Source of the DNA: Sipunculus nudus
Taxonomy: Eukaryota; Annelida; Sipuncula; Golfingiida; Sipunculidae
Assembly: GCA_026874595.1 (NCBI GenBank)
Contig: CM049309.1
Coordinates: 23,255,033-23,319,032, forward strand
Reading direction: 5' to 3'
DNA length: 64,000 nt
Shown here: positions 22,781 to 34,311 of the stretch, one piece after another
Layout: each line of letters starts with the position of its first letter
How positions within the stretch are numbered: the stretch's first letter is position 1
Made by a program: the position numbers and the translations under genes
Notes under the pieces: model-generated
Seen by the model: the letters and a program-made list of their open reading frames with translations, nothing else
Database searches by the model: none
What the model was told of the DNA's origin: nothing

Positions 22781-22869
22781 CACAACATTACATAAGACAT
22801 CACGGTACAAGTAAAAGTACATAAAGTATGTGATGATATAATATGTTAAGATTAATGTTGTAATTCTAT

Positions 22870-23262
22870 GTAAATTCATAATCTTCACCAAAATGAAACA
22901 TGACACAAGCAATACGATTACAATAAGTGCAAATCGAAAAAATGCAAACGATAAACATATATTTACATATATTTACACAGGATAAGAAGATTCATTATTT
23001 TTATCATGTATAATGTTTTGTCTATTATAAACTTTAGAACCAAGCGGCTCACAGTTTTTCTTGACAGATCAGAGGATATACCAATCATGCAACTAAAAAA
23101 GACCTTTTTATGATTCTTTTTTGTTTCTTGTTTAATCCTGGTAATATATACGGTTCTAATTCTAACTTCTCACGATCTACGTAAAATCTGATACCGCCAA
23201 ACAGGTTAGTCAACTAGTTTAAACATATCATCGAGCACCCGGTTAACACACACACACACACA
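22870..23262. repeat. Direct duplication, copy A'
   Basis: Partner of 21627-22036 (see landmarks there). Both copies run into CA-rich simple repeats after ATCGAGCACCCGG. Copy A' lacks about 50 bp present near the start of A. Confidence 0.9.
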
Positions 23263-23780
23263 CACACTTTTCTAACCATCTTGCAAAGCTCTCAATAGAT
23301 GGCACTGTCACATACACACAAAACAAATTTCAAGCAAAACGTTCTTTTTGAGGACTTGCAAGAAACTTCCCTAGCATAGTTTTCCCGGCTTTTTAAATGC
23401 TTTAAAAATGTTTTAACAGCTTTTCGTTTGCGAGGACCCATGTGTAAGTCCTCACAAGAAGAAAAAGCCCTCGCGCGTTTGGTGTGCAGTCAATATGTCC
23501 TCTTAAGTATGGTTATGCAAACACACACAAACTTTTCTAACCATCTTGCAAAGCTCTCAATAGAAGGCGTAGTCAAACACACACACAAAACAAATTTCAA
23601 GCAAAACGTTCTTTTAGAGGACTTGCATGAAACTTCCCCAGCATAGTTTTCCCAGCTTTTTTAATGCTTTAATAATGCTTTAAGAGCTTTTCGTTTACGA
23701 GGACCCGTGTATTAGTCCTCATAGGAAGAAAAAGTCGTTTGGTGTGTGGTCAATATCGTGTCCTCTTAAGTTCGGTTACA
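23251..23780. repeat. 265-bp tandem duplication
   Basis: Two head-to-tail copies share CTTTTCTAACCATCTTGCAA (23267 and 23532), GCAAAACGTTCTTTT, GAGGACTTGCA, AGCTTTTCGTTT and TGTCCTCTTAAGT. Each begins in a CA-rich tract. I see no protein; the short frames differ between copies. Confidence 0.92.
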
Positions 23781-23815
23781 CAAACACAGGTATACACACT
23801 GGCACACAAAACACC
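23781..23815. repeat. Stray unit of the 29-bp minisatellite
   Basis: ACACAGGTATACACACTGGC then ACACAAAACACC matches the right-hand variant of the 29-bp array, which ends over 2 kb to the left. It is followed by about 250 bp of weakly satellite-like sequence. It suggests that the array once extended here or that a unit was copied with the duplication. Confidence 0.85.
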
Positions 23816-24599
23816 CAAAGGCAAAAAGACGCAAGACGTACAGTGAAAGGGAACTTCTGAACAGCAGTCTGACGCAAGTTACGAGGACGAAACGTACTTA
23901 GTAAATTCGAGATAAAGGTAAAAGCAGACACCGTTATAGATACAAAGCATGTACAGATACAGCTGAGAAAAAGAAGCAAAGTAGACATATGTACAGTGAA
24001 AAAGAAAAAAAAATGATACACCGAGACTGATTGAGTTACATTGAAGGTACACTGACTGAGATGATGTATGCTTACTCTGGCAGAATCAAGACTTTCTTTG
24101 ACCTGGTGGGGAAACGTACATTTGTGTAAACGCTGTTTATGTAAATATTTGAACATTATGTAATGTAGAACTTTTCTGATATTTTACGTTAGGCATCATT
24201 TAATTAACGGCAATACTTGGAATCTTGAATTGCTACATTTATTCACAAGACATTCATTTTGTCACATTCTTCGTTTCCTTCTAATTCCATGGTAACGGGA
24301 GTTGCAGAATCATGTTCAGATTTCATGATACGTGGCAACATATTAACGATGATAAACCTAGTTAGGTTAGATCGTTAGTAAATATACTTGGAAGAGACCC
24401 AAAACGGGACAACAAGAGCTTTGTATAATTTAGTGTGCACTGCTGTGATATCTTTATTATGTAATATTGATCAAATTGATATCAGTTGAACGTTTACCAT
24501 TAAAACATGTGGCTAATGAAGATTGTAGCAGATGTGATGTACTCGAGTTGATTGAAGTAATTCTCTCTACTGAGGAGTAATGTTCTTTTCATTTGAGAG

Positions 24600-26700
24600 G
24601 TGATTTTGTGTTTATCATGATGGAGTCCGTGGACAGTTTGTGGCGTCCAACACAGAGAGCGAGAGATGAACAATAAAGCTCTCTAACAGTCCTGGTTTTC
24701 TGTCTAATATTAAGGCCTACAGATTGGGTATCCGTAAGCTACTTATTTCAGCCGGACTCGGGTAGCTGAGTCATGGCAAGCACTGTGTATTTGGGCAAGT
24801 GAAAGGTGCCATTCGGAGGGCGGCCAATGTGGCCCTCTGAAGCCCACAGGGATTGGAGACAGGGACGGTAATTTTCTCTGGCTATGAGACCAGTCAGCTC
24901 ATTGTCAATGCATAGAGTGTCGCCCGTAATCAGCGTGTCTTGATCCCTGTGCCCCGCCGAATCCGAAATGACACTGCAATTTCATTCTATTCAGCAGGGC
25001 TGGTTTTTACACGAAGCCCTTCTGTGATGTTCTTGTCACATGATTTAACAGGGCTACCTGTGTGCCGGTGGCGAACACGGTCCTTTGTAAGCTAAGGTTA
25101 GCATCAGCTCGCAGCCCGTCCTCCCTCCAAGAGGCTGCCAGCCTCGGGGGTATGCCAGTCACGGAACTTTTCCGGTTCTCATGTCGGGCTGGTTGTCCTC
25201 ATCAGCAGGCGGGTGTCCCGCTGTGGCATCTGGCTTCTCGTCTTGATGAGAGAACATATTCTTTACTTTCATCAGTTCTATTCCCTCAACATCAGTCTAT
25301 ATATACACGTCAAACCTCAGGAGAACCTGCTATACATAAATCCATAAAACATTTCTAAATCCAACTTCTGCTTGACTAGAAACTAACATGTCCCTGACAG
25401 CCATATAGGACCTGTTCTCTACGATGATGTCGTCCGTGTGCTGCTATGACAGACGTAGTGGGTAGTTGAATAGAGAGACTATCCGTGCTCCTGGTTCCGG
25501 CGGGGTGGACAGGGTGACAGGAACCAGTAACATTAGGAGCGGGCAGACTGAGGGACTCCACTGTCGTGAGGAGGAGTGGGCCCCCGTCTCCCGGGTGAAA
25601 CACGACCTATATATTTGCCAGGAGCCCTGCATGGATAGCCTTATTCCAGATTCAAGTCTGGATCAAATTGCCGGTGTTGTATCAGGGATAGTTGGAACCA
25701 TGTGGATTTATGCATTGTCGTGTTAACATTATGGAACAATAGGACGAGTGCAGAATATTATATTGTGGCATCTCCGGCTGATGAGGCCAGGTCGGCCGGA
25801 GACAGGATTGTCATAATAAGACGAGTTAAAGTTTGATGGGGTGTTTACAGACGAGTTAGTGGGAGAAGACAGGGAGTAGTCTTGTCGGCGGCGGCCGGTA
25901 GGACCGCGGGAGCCCGGGGGTCGGGCGGGGCCCCCGCCAGCCATTACGGTACGTAGCCTTAGTTAACCTGGGTCCTCAGGACGACCATAAATCGTGTCCC
26001 CCCGCAGCGCCACCCCGACACGGGCCGCATGCCATGGAATGATTAATTCCAGTCTTCATTTTACAAATCAATTTACCTTGTTGAGAGGTAATTCGTGCTT
26101 CCTTTCACTAGTAAATGGGTGTCCGCTGTGACGTATCCCTCTAATCTTGCCCCATGGCACTAGACCAAGCGCGTGCTCCGCCCAGACAGCGTCTTTTTAA
26201 ATGATCTATTGGCCCACACCTCCCCTCTCAGTTTAAAAACCTTTTATGGTACCCCTTTCAATATCGCTAGGCTGGTGCTGCATTTCAGTCCCAAGGCCTT
26301 TCAACACGTTCACCTAAAGCTATTTACAGCCCGGGCCAGACGGGCGCCCTGCTTACAGCTGGTGTCTCTGAACATCTATTGGATTATTGAGACAGGCCAG
26401 GGGGCTGATACCTTATTGCCGTACATGGTTTACATAATATTGTATGTCGTGGTGCTGCAAGTGGCGGTGTGTCGGTACTGCTTGTCAACTTCCTCCCCCG
26501 AGTATTAACGTCGGTCTGGACCCCGGGCCATGTTGATTGTACAGAATCATATTTCAGATGGCCGCCATGTAACACTACACCTCCCAAATGTCCTGGAGCA
26601 GCCAATAATGAAGATTTCAACTTTCCCCACCGTAGAAATTGCTACGCACGCCCGACCTCACTGAAAGCAACGGAGGTCCACTCTCAGTAATGATTATAAT
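24600..26700. promoter_or_regulatory. GC-richer island, possible regulatory DNA
   Basis: Base composition rises well above the surroundings. The stretch contains GC-rich words (GGGCGGCCAATGTGG near 24819, GGCGGCGGCCGGTAGGACCG near 25887, CCCGGGCC near 26522), CCAAT boxes and ATTGTC/ATTGTT SOX-like words. No open frame here has a recognisable domain. It could equally be untranslated exons of a gene outside the window. Only cross-species alignment can decide. Confidence 0.35.
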
Positions 26701-28439
26701 GTAATCGAAATGTGGTATTGGTTCGGTGAATGTAATGTATTCTAAGTCATTTCTATTATGTGTGACATAAAGGACCATTTATGACGTGATATTCTAGCTA
26801 TTCTTTTGTCTAAAACACAGGGCATCACGATGTAATACAAAAACACAGATGACATATTGTATGGAGAACATCAGACATCAAGACATTAGAGCAAAATAGT
26901 AATATTTATATCATAATACATCCCACTTGTACACCCTGCCAAGACACCACAATTTATATAGTAAAGGCACATTGCATGGAGAAAACGATAAAAGTTCAGA
27001 CACGACAAGAAATAGAGATAGATTTCAGGACATGGCAAATATCAGTAAATCAGGGAAAGAATCCAAGGAATGTTATATAAAAATGGAGAATAAAAAACAG
27101 AGACATGAGGCCTTCAGCCTGTCGAGTCGGGTTATTACATATTGAGAAACAAATAAAAAATCAGAATGAGAAATTGGTTTTGAAAAATACACATAGAAAA
27201 GAAATCAATGGACGGTGGAACCAGTTGTTCCGGGGCATCCCCTGACTGTTTAGTCTAATGTATAATTTTTTGTTATTCTATATATTCATTTCTTACATAT
27301 AAGACAAATAGGTATATATAAAAATGTATCCGTTTATGTTTTCCCTGAAAATGTCGAGCATTGTGAATTATAGAAAATGTATTTTGCCTGTATATTGCCT
27401 AAACATTCGATGAATGGCTAGTATTGACCACTTTGCATTACTTTGTATTGTAAATATACAGATCATGAAGGTTTAGGTACAGGAGACTTCAGACCTCATT
27501 CTTTTACTTTATGGAATGATTTTGAAATGGGTCAATTAATCTACACAACACATTGGCATGGAGGGTTATATACTAAAATGTGTAAGATATGTCTCGTAGT
27601 AATCGACCTTGGAACTGCTACAGCTTTATTTTAAACAATGAGTTGATGACGTCATGCAGGAGAGATTCACTGATGTGGTGCTTCATGAATAACCAATCAC
27701 CATTCACGTTTGATTCTCCTCAGAAATGTCGTTACATCTTAAACCCATAATGCATCTGTCAGACTCTGAGAACAAACCTCAGCTCAAAGCCATCTGATCT
27801 TCTCTATCGCTGTTGTGCCGTTGTCGAAAAATAAACCTACTCATTTACCAACTCATATTATAATTAACTATCTAAATTCTATCTTTTATACATTTCTCCT
27901 ATATTTTCGGACTAGTAGCTTATTATCTACTTACTCTTTGATATTCTATTATCTTCTAGTATAATCTCCTGTATATTATTAATTAAGGAATCCCATAGGG
28001 AGTGGGTGAAAGACTCCTTCAACTCTAGCGCCATCTTTCCCTAGCTTAGCTGAAAATATTTAATCCACCAAGCTAATTTGATTTCAAGTCCGGTTTGCAT
28101 ATCTTTGTCAGAAACCCCTTTATTGTAATCACTTTCATTTTGAGTAATAAATACCTAAATATCAATCCTTGGTACAGTAACATCATCCGATGTTTAATGA
28201 TGATCAGTCCATCTAAACACTTGCTACTTAACGGATATTGCTAAAAAAATTAACAAATATATATATTTTCCGAGCTAGCTCTAATAAATAACCTCGATTA
28301 ATTGAGTAACAGGGTACGGTAATGAAGATTTTTTTTGTATTAATATCAGTAATGATTCGTTAAACATGGTCCCAATATGAGTATATTTACTTTGAACATT
28401 GACTTGATGATCACCGGGACGTTAGAACCCTTGATGTTA
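26701..28439. other. Intergenic; one CRE-like site
   Basis: AT-rich and without a supported gene. A perfect cAMP-response-type palindrome TGACGTCA is at 27647-27654, followed within 100 bp by CCAATCACC and several TCA-rich words. Otherwise nothing recognisable. Confidence 0.45.
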
Positions 28440-29460
28440 TTAATCTTTTGACTGTTGTGATTATAAAAGAGATCCCCCATACCTGGGCATTTCCTTTAGC
28501 TACAAAGTAACATACATGTACTAGACCAAGAGCTCAAGTCCGGCTTTTCTCTTTTGAGCTTGGATAATAAAATTGTCCTCAAGATTCCGGGTAGTGCCTC
28601 CATCACAACAGTATCCTTTCATCTCCCGGGGATACCCCGCTTGTCTCTGTGAACGTCAATACAGCGCCGCCGGCTTATACGGTTTGATCTGAGTTTGATC
28701 GTTTTCCACCTGTGCCCCTTGTAATTTTTACAGAAAGGTAGATTGCGGAACCGGCCGGCGGTTTCAATTTTGATTCAGCTGGAAGGAGCTTGCGGTAGAC
28801 TGCAGGCTGTTGTTTTCTTAATACAAAGTGTGAGCATATGATATGTTGTCCTATAGCTTTCAATGTTTCCTGTGAAATCGCTGGCGTGTTTCCGTGGGGC
28901 TCTTTGTTGTCGCATTATTTAGCAACAAAGCCATCGAGCCAATAACAGCCAGACCGCCTGTATTATTTTCCCCTCGTCGCTTTTATTGATCAATCAATTT
29001 GTCTATTGTCAGGATACTGAAAATCGGAAAATAGAGAGAAGCCTTTTACATCAGAGACATCTTTGTTCTGCGGAGGTTCCCATAAGTCAGCGAGAGGCGG
29101 CATTGTCCCTCAGAAATAGCCAAGCATTGATTCTTCAAGTCTCACAAGCGAGCATGTAGGCCGCGCCAGGCAGCACTGATGAGCCCAGTTCGCATGGGAT
29201 GACGACACTGGATGCAGGGAAAACTTGCTGAACCCGACCTGTCATCTGCCCACGCGCAGGGCACCGAGACAGGAGCGGAACGGATGGAGGCGGCTGCAGA
29301 GGACAGTACTGGCACAAGGTAAGTCCACATCCAAACCTTGTGTGGTGTCAGCATCTTCTGTATCTTCATGGATGCCGATGGCTAACTTGTGTTATGATTC
29401 ATGTGAAAGCTCCCCAGGCGCTTATTGTCTATAATGTGGGCGTGTCCATATTGACCACTC
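28440..29460. promoter_or_regulatory. GC-richer island with homeodomain/SOX-like sites
   Basis: The island holds TTTTATTGATCAATCAATTT (Hox/Cut-like) near 28981, CTATTGTCAGG and AACAAAG (SOX-like), CCGCCGGC near 28667 and CCGGCCGGCGG near 28752. The right part, 29150-29320, is GC-rich and ends in a good splice donor. This mixture is typical of a developmental enhancer or promoter region, but no conservation data are available here. Confidence 0.35.
29284..29318 (+). CDS. Candidate first coding exon (speculative)
   Basis: An ATG in fair context (GGAACGGATGG) opens 11 codons, MEAAAEDSTGT plus R across the junction, ending at a consensus donor, AAG|GTAAGT, at 29318/29319. It lies in the GC-rich end of an island. 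No downstream exon is identified, so this rests only on composition, start context and donor. Confidence 0.15.
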
Positions 29461-30032
29461 AAAGCTGAAGCCGCGGCACTGTGGTTAGTCTCATGTCTGT
29501 CAGACGTTAAACATTTCTTCAAAGGTAGCTTCAGCAAAGGTGTTTCTAAGAACAAGGGTGAATTTTCGATACTGATACTACTGTTGATGTTAAGGTTACT
29601 TAATTTAATCCCGCCTCATACACATTGACCTTAGACAATGCAAAATTGTTGATTTTTTGTTAAAGAAAAGGGGTTGAATTTGTAACTTCTACGTTGTTTT
29701 ACTATGTGTTGGCAGTGTTTCAGTACATCCATGTTGTTTAGGATGTATTATTGTGTAGTGCGTAGCTACAAACTTTCAACAGCTTCAGTCAACTGAATTC
29801 CTTGAAGTGAACTCAACAGATATAAGATAAGGTAACATTTATTTACCTTAAGATCCAGAATTTGTCGTTGACTTGCAATTCATTACATAAAAATAAATAA
29901 GTAAATAGATAAATACATAAAAAATAATACATAAAAATACATAAAAAATCACATATAACATATCGACTATGCATGTAAAAATAAGCATGTAAAAATGATA
30001 AAACAGATAATTCTGCAGGTAAAACACATAAT

Positions 30033-30455
30033 TCAAAATATTAAATATCTAAGAGGGTTGTGAGTTAAAAAGTTTAATACTATATGGTACGAGAGATTTT
30101 TAAAACGAGTTGTTCTGCAGAATATTGTATCTAGGCGTTTACCTGTAGGTAAAAAACGGAACTCTGAATATAGGGGATGTGTTGTGTCATTCACCACCTT
30201 TGATATGAAGGCCATTGTTTTGGTTTCACAGATTTCCTGGTGTGTGGCAAGAGAAGTACTAGTTATTCTACAACTTCCCTTTCTGGTATTATTTAACTGT
30301 TTCTTTAACTTATCAGATATATTTGTAAACCAGCACTCCAGTGAATAAGTAAGCACACTGGAAATTACTGAATTATAAAACATGGTAATTATGGTTTGGT
30401 CAATATTAAGCTTTCTTAGATAATAAGGGTAATATAATCTTTTTCTTGGATTGAT
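30033..30455 (-). pseudogene. LINE reverse transcriptase, C-terminal fragment
   Basis: On the minus strand, from about 30455 leftwards, the frame reads LRKLNIDQTIITMFYNSVISSVLTYSLECWF and then DTTHPLYSEFRFLPTGKRL and TTRFKNLSYHIVLNFL. This matches the end of CR1/Rex-type LINE proteins: a hydrophobic helix with FYxSVIxSVLxY, a short lysine/arginine-rich linker, then HPLYxEFxxLPSGRR and RFxNS. It lacks the catalytic palm and the endonuclease. The frame is intact over 116 codons, so decay is moderate. To the left the sequence becomes A/T simple repeat, as expected of a 3' untranslated tail. It is a different family from the 15.8-kb fragment. Confidence 0.85.
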
Positions 30456-30706
30456 TCAACACATGTTAAGAAAATAAGAAATAAGAACCTTAATAAAAAA
30501 TAAGAACCTAACCTGCTAATGCTATCCAAATGTGGGAACGGGTATTTTAACTTTAAACCCTTGAAATGCTTGTATTCATCACGATAGTGACACGTGATAT
30601 GCCAGAGGTTACATTGTCATCATCAAGGCCGACTGACCACTGTCAGTATAATCAATAACGTAGAGGACTGACAGCAGAATACGGACAAAGGCGTGGCTGA
30701 CCAAGG

Positions 30707-30707
<1 letters not shown>

Positions 30708-30786
<79 letters not shown>
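30708..30786. repeat. Compound (CT)n(TA)n microsatellite
   Basis: CT at about 30708-30742 passes directly into TA at 30743-30786. Confidence 0.97.
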
Positions 30787-30787
<1 letters not shown>

Positions 30788-31428
30788 TTGTCTTATATGG
30801 GTGTATGTTGTAATTGGTTCATCTGTACAAATATTAACTTGACCTTATAGGAATTTTATTTCCACAGAATATCAGATAAATGTTGTTTGCTATAACTGCC
30901 TTAGGGAAAAATAAATGAAATATTTTACACTAGCTATATCAATTAATATTGAACTGTTTCGCTGGAGACTGAACCCTTCAGTTCTGAGGCAGTGGTGTTA
31001 ACATTTTATATGTAGCTGCGTTTGGATCATCTCCAGTCGAAAGAGGGCAAAAACGCTCAATGTTATTCACACTTATTTCTTAATTTATTTCTTTAATATA
31101 TTTTCTTTTGTTTCATGTTATATGAAATACATATATAGCACTCATCTGACAGATACATGAATATATAAGTAAGAAACGTTAAGTATATGTAGTTGAACAC
31201 TTTGAATGAAGAATTCATTTTCTGATTATCTTTGTCCGTCAAAAGTGACATAATAAAAACACATGATTCATGCATTCTATCGAATATAAAATTTCCAGTG
31301 TTCGGTCTAATTTTGCTATCTTATATATTCATAATTAATGTCCACAATTATCTAAATCGCCTTTATAAGCCACAGGGGTCAGGTGATGTCGAAAATCTCC
31401 GGGAAATATTAATATCAATATAGGCTAT

Positions 31429-31714
31429 CAGTATATATGTCAAGGCCCAGATTGCGATCTGGACGGATCTTAGACCTGTCCAGCCCTAATTGCGATCACA
31501 GTTTAGGCCAGCCCAAACTGTTATCTTAATCCAGGCTGGCCAGATCATAGATCCGTCAAGCCCAGATTGCGATCGCAGTTTAGTCCGGCCAAGATTGCAA
31601 TCCTGTCTTTCTTGCTTCAGGATCGCAATTTGGGCTAGACAGATTTCAGATCTGTCCAGCCAAGATTGCGATCCTAAACTTAACCAGCCCATATTGCAAT
31701 CCATGCTTTTACTA
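31429..31714 (+). repeat. Left inverted arm of the foldback-like element
   Basis: Carries at least five GATTGC(G/A)ATC words spaced about 40-60 bp, separated by GATCTxxGATCxGTCCAG palindromes. It ends at CATGCTTTTACTA. Confidence 0.85.
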
Positions 31715-32859
31715 TTACAGGGGTGAAATAGTATTGCATGGTACCATATCCCCATAATAAATACATATTCATTAAAATTCAAGTGAAGTCATTTTAAATC
31801 AATATTCATTTTATCATACAAAACTGTGTTAAATCAAAAACTTTTTCAAAAGTAACTTCAGTAGCACACTAATATGTCAAGCAATGTCAATCAATCACAG
31901 TACACAACAAAAGTCCATCTAAGTACCTGCAAAAAGTAAGCCAAGTAATTTAAAAAAATTAAATTAAAGTACATTTTACAGCACTCTGAATACATCACTT
32001 ACAAAGTAAATCCATGCGTACTTACACATTCATGTTTAAAATTTACTGACTATGAAAAAAAAAAAAAACAAGAAAACAAAATAAAAATTTATATAACACA
32101 CTCAGGGCAGGCAGTGTCTAACACTTTTCAAAGTCCATATACAGTTCATCTCATATCTTGTTTTTATAGTCCTTGCTGCATGGATGGCACTTGGTGGCAC
32201 ACAGTACAGGCATTTTACCCGAAATAAGTGGTCAACCTCACACAAATTGCAACAAAGGCAATATCACCTGATTTTGATTTCTTAATATGGCCTTAACGTA
32301 AAAAAAGACCAAAGCAATTGAATGGGGGGAAAGTTTGAAAATTATCAAATATGACAAGGCAAAAAAAAACCCATTTATTTCACCACCGTTCGAACGATGT
32401 TGTATGAATGATCTCTAGTTTATCGTCATGCTTATTCTCGATCAAGTAGTTTTGAAATAAAGTGTTTTTCATGAACTATAATACACTATGGTATAGATAT
32501 AAAAATATAAGCAGTCTGTGAATTAAAGGGACAAATTAAGCAATCTTATTTGAAAATGGCATGAAAAACCAAAGATCTGTGGAAAACCTTAACACTGTCC
32601 AAACTGTTGACAAACATTACAATTTTTAGTTCAGCTGACTTTAAGTCATTTAAGCTATAGTTATGATCCATTGTCTGTCATCCGTCTATCAGTCTGTCAG
32701 TCCGTTAGACTGGCACGTTTGAAACCATTAGACCTACAAATCCAAAATTTTATATACAATTAGATGTCTATTCGTTCTCTTACTTCTCCTACAAGCCCCA
32801 AATTACGCTCTTTACACAACGCTTTAACTATAGGCCTTCTGCCTATATAATAAGCGCTG

Positions 32860-33420
32860 TTTGTTATGACCTCGTATCCTGAATTGCTCCACCAGAGGGG
32901 AGCACTGTATTTTTGTCCAATCAGATGAGACCTTGTGCTGGAAGACACGGCCAAGCGAGGAATACACTGAGCCAATCATGTTCCTTTCGTTTTGAGTGAC
33001 AGCTCATCGTCCTGGTAACCGTCTGAACAGGCCACAGGCTCGGAGAGAATTGCCGCAGACGTGGTTTGCTTAGGACCTTGGGCACATATGATGCCCGGCC
33101 GGTGAGCTGTAATTCAAACGAAACGTAACAACAAAGGCTGCGTGCACAACTCGCTGGCTGGTTTCAGTTCTGCAGACAACAGATACATGGCTACGCTAAC
33201 ACAGTCATACTGTCAGAATCGAATCGGTCGATGATGCGAGAATGCAGAGGGAGCAACTAAAATTCGACCTTTAACTGTCTTCAAACGGCGCTTGAAGCGC
33301 TGCTGTGGGCGGAGCCAGGATACCTGTCGAGTGTTTGTTTATTGGCATCTGGTTGGCTGCTTGTCACATCATACGCACATGTTTTTCAGCGGACAACGAA
33401 CCGCCATCTGGTGTCTAAAT
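32860..33420. promoter_or_regulatory. Promoter- or insulator-like block inside the foldback element
   Basis: The block is GC-richer than its surroundings. It has CCAAT boxes at 32917-32921 and 32972-32976 and an inverted one at 33342-33346, a GC-box-like TGGGCGGAGCC at 33305-33315, and CCACCAGAGGGGAGCA at 32889-32904, which is close to the conserved CTCF core. No TATA box or supported open frame is seen. The region could be cargo captured by the element or the element's own promoter. Confidence 0.35.
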
Positions 33421-34023
33421 ATATCATAAACGGTCAAAGCTGGCAGCGTGAAAATCAGTTGCTTCTTTAGAAGCGTAAGATTTCCGTTGCCTCGGGAGCG
33501 TAGCCCCAAATTGGGCTAATGCAACTTCGGTCCTTCGAGAAATGAAAAACCTGTTGTTACCCTTCCTGACTGATTTATTGCAAAAACCACTCGTCTGTGT
33601 TTGTTCATATTTATAAACATTCATAAATTTCTGCGATATATTTCCTTTGAACGGGTCTAAAATTAGGTCTTTATTACATTTGTAAAAGTTATGGACCGAA
33701 ACATTAATTAGGTACCGTATCAAAATAGTGAGAAACATATTTTGTGTCTTAACATGATGATAACTTAAGCTGGAGATTTTTCATGGATACAACTATTTAA
33801 TCAAGAGTTAATTGTACGAAAGAAATTTGATCAAAATTTTGTAAGTCTTAAAATGTACCTTAAATTTTGCCAAAATTTTACCATGGCATATTTTATTCCT
33901 GTAAGCACAGCTGATTTGATTTTCACAGCATATACACATAAGGATTTAATCTGTTAAAATAAAAAGTTTGAAAAAAAGGTAACACATAAGGCTAGTTATT
34001 GAAGTTTCTATCAGAGCTTGTAT

Positions 34024-34311
34024 TAGTAAAAGCATGGATTGCAATATGGGCTGGTCAAGTTTAGGATTGCAATCTCGGTTCGACAGATCTTAGATCTGTC
34101 CAGTTCAGATTGCGATCCTGAAGCAAGAAAGACAGGATCGCAATCTGGGCCGGACTAAACTGGGATCGCAATCTGGGCTTGACGGATCTAAGATCTGGCT
34201 AGCCTGGATTGTGATGGCAGTTTGGGCCGGCCTGAACTGCGATCGCAATTTGGGCTGGACGGATCTAAGATCCGTCCAGATCCCGATCAGGGCCTTGACA
34301 TATATATACTG
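34024..34311 (-). repeat. Right inverted arm of the foldback-like element
   Basis: Reverse-complement partner of 31429-31714, with about 85 percent identity by eye. It includes the perfect palindrome GGACGGATCTAAGATCCGTC at about 34256-34277 and ends GGGCCTTGACATATATATAC. Confidence 0.85.

Larger units (their letters stand above)
31429..34311. mobile_element. Foldback-like element with 286-bp inverted arms
   Basis: 31429-31714 and 34024-34311 are diverged inverted copies. The termini read CAGTATATATGTCAAGGCCC on both sides. Each arm is made of alternating words: AGATTGCGATC/GATCGCAATCTGGGC and the palindrome GACAGATCTAAGATCTGTC. The arms therefore can fold within themselves as well as with each other. 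The 2.3-kb interior has no transposase that I can recognise, so the element would be non-autonomous. I find no clear target-site duplication (flanks AGGCTAT and TGGTTGG). Known classes with such structure are foldback (FB-like) DNA transposons; assignment is inference. Confidence 0.75.

Noticed and set aside
25062-25358. 98-codon frame in a GC-richer island
   Set aside because: Low-complexity composition, no recognised domain, competing frames on both strands and no splice pattern.
33424-33738. 104-codon minus-strand frame inside the foldback element
   Set aside because: I could not recognise a transposase or any other domain. It has no support beyond length.
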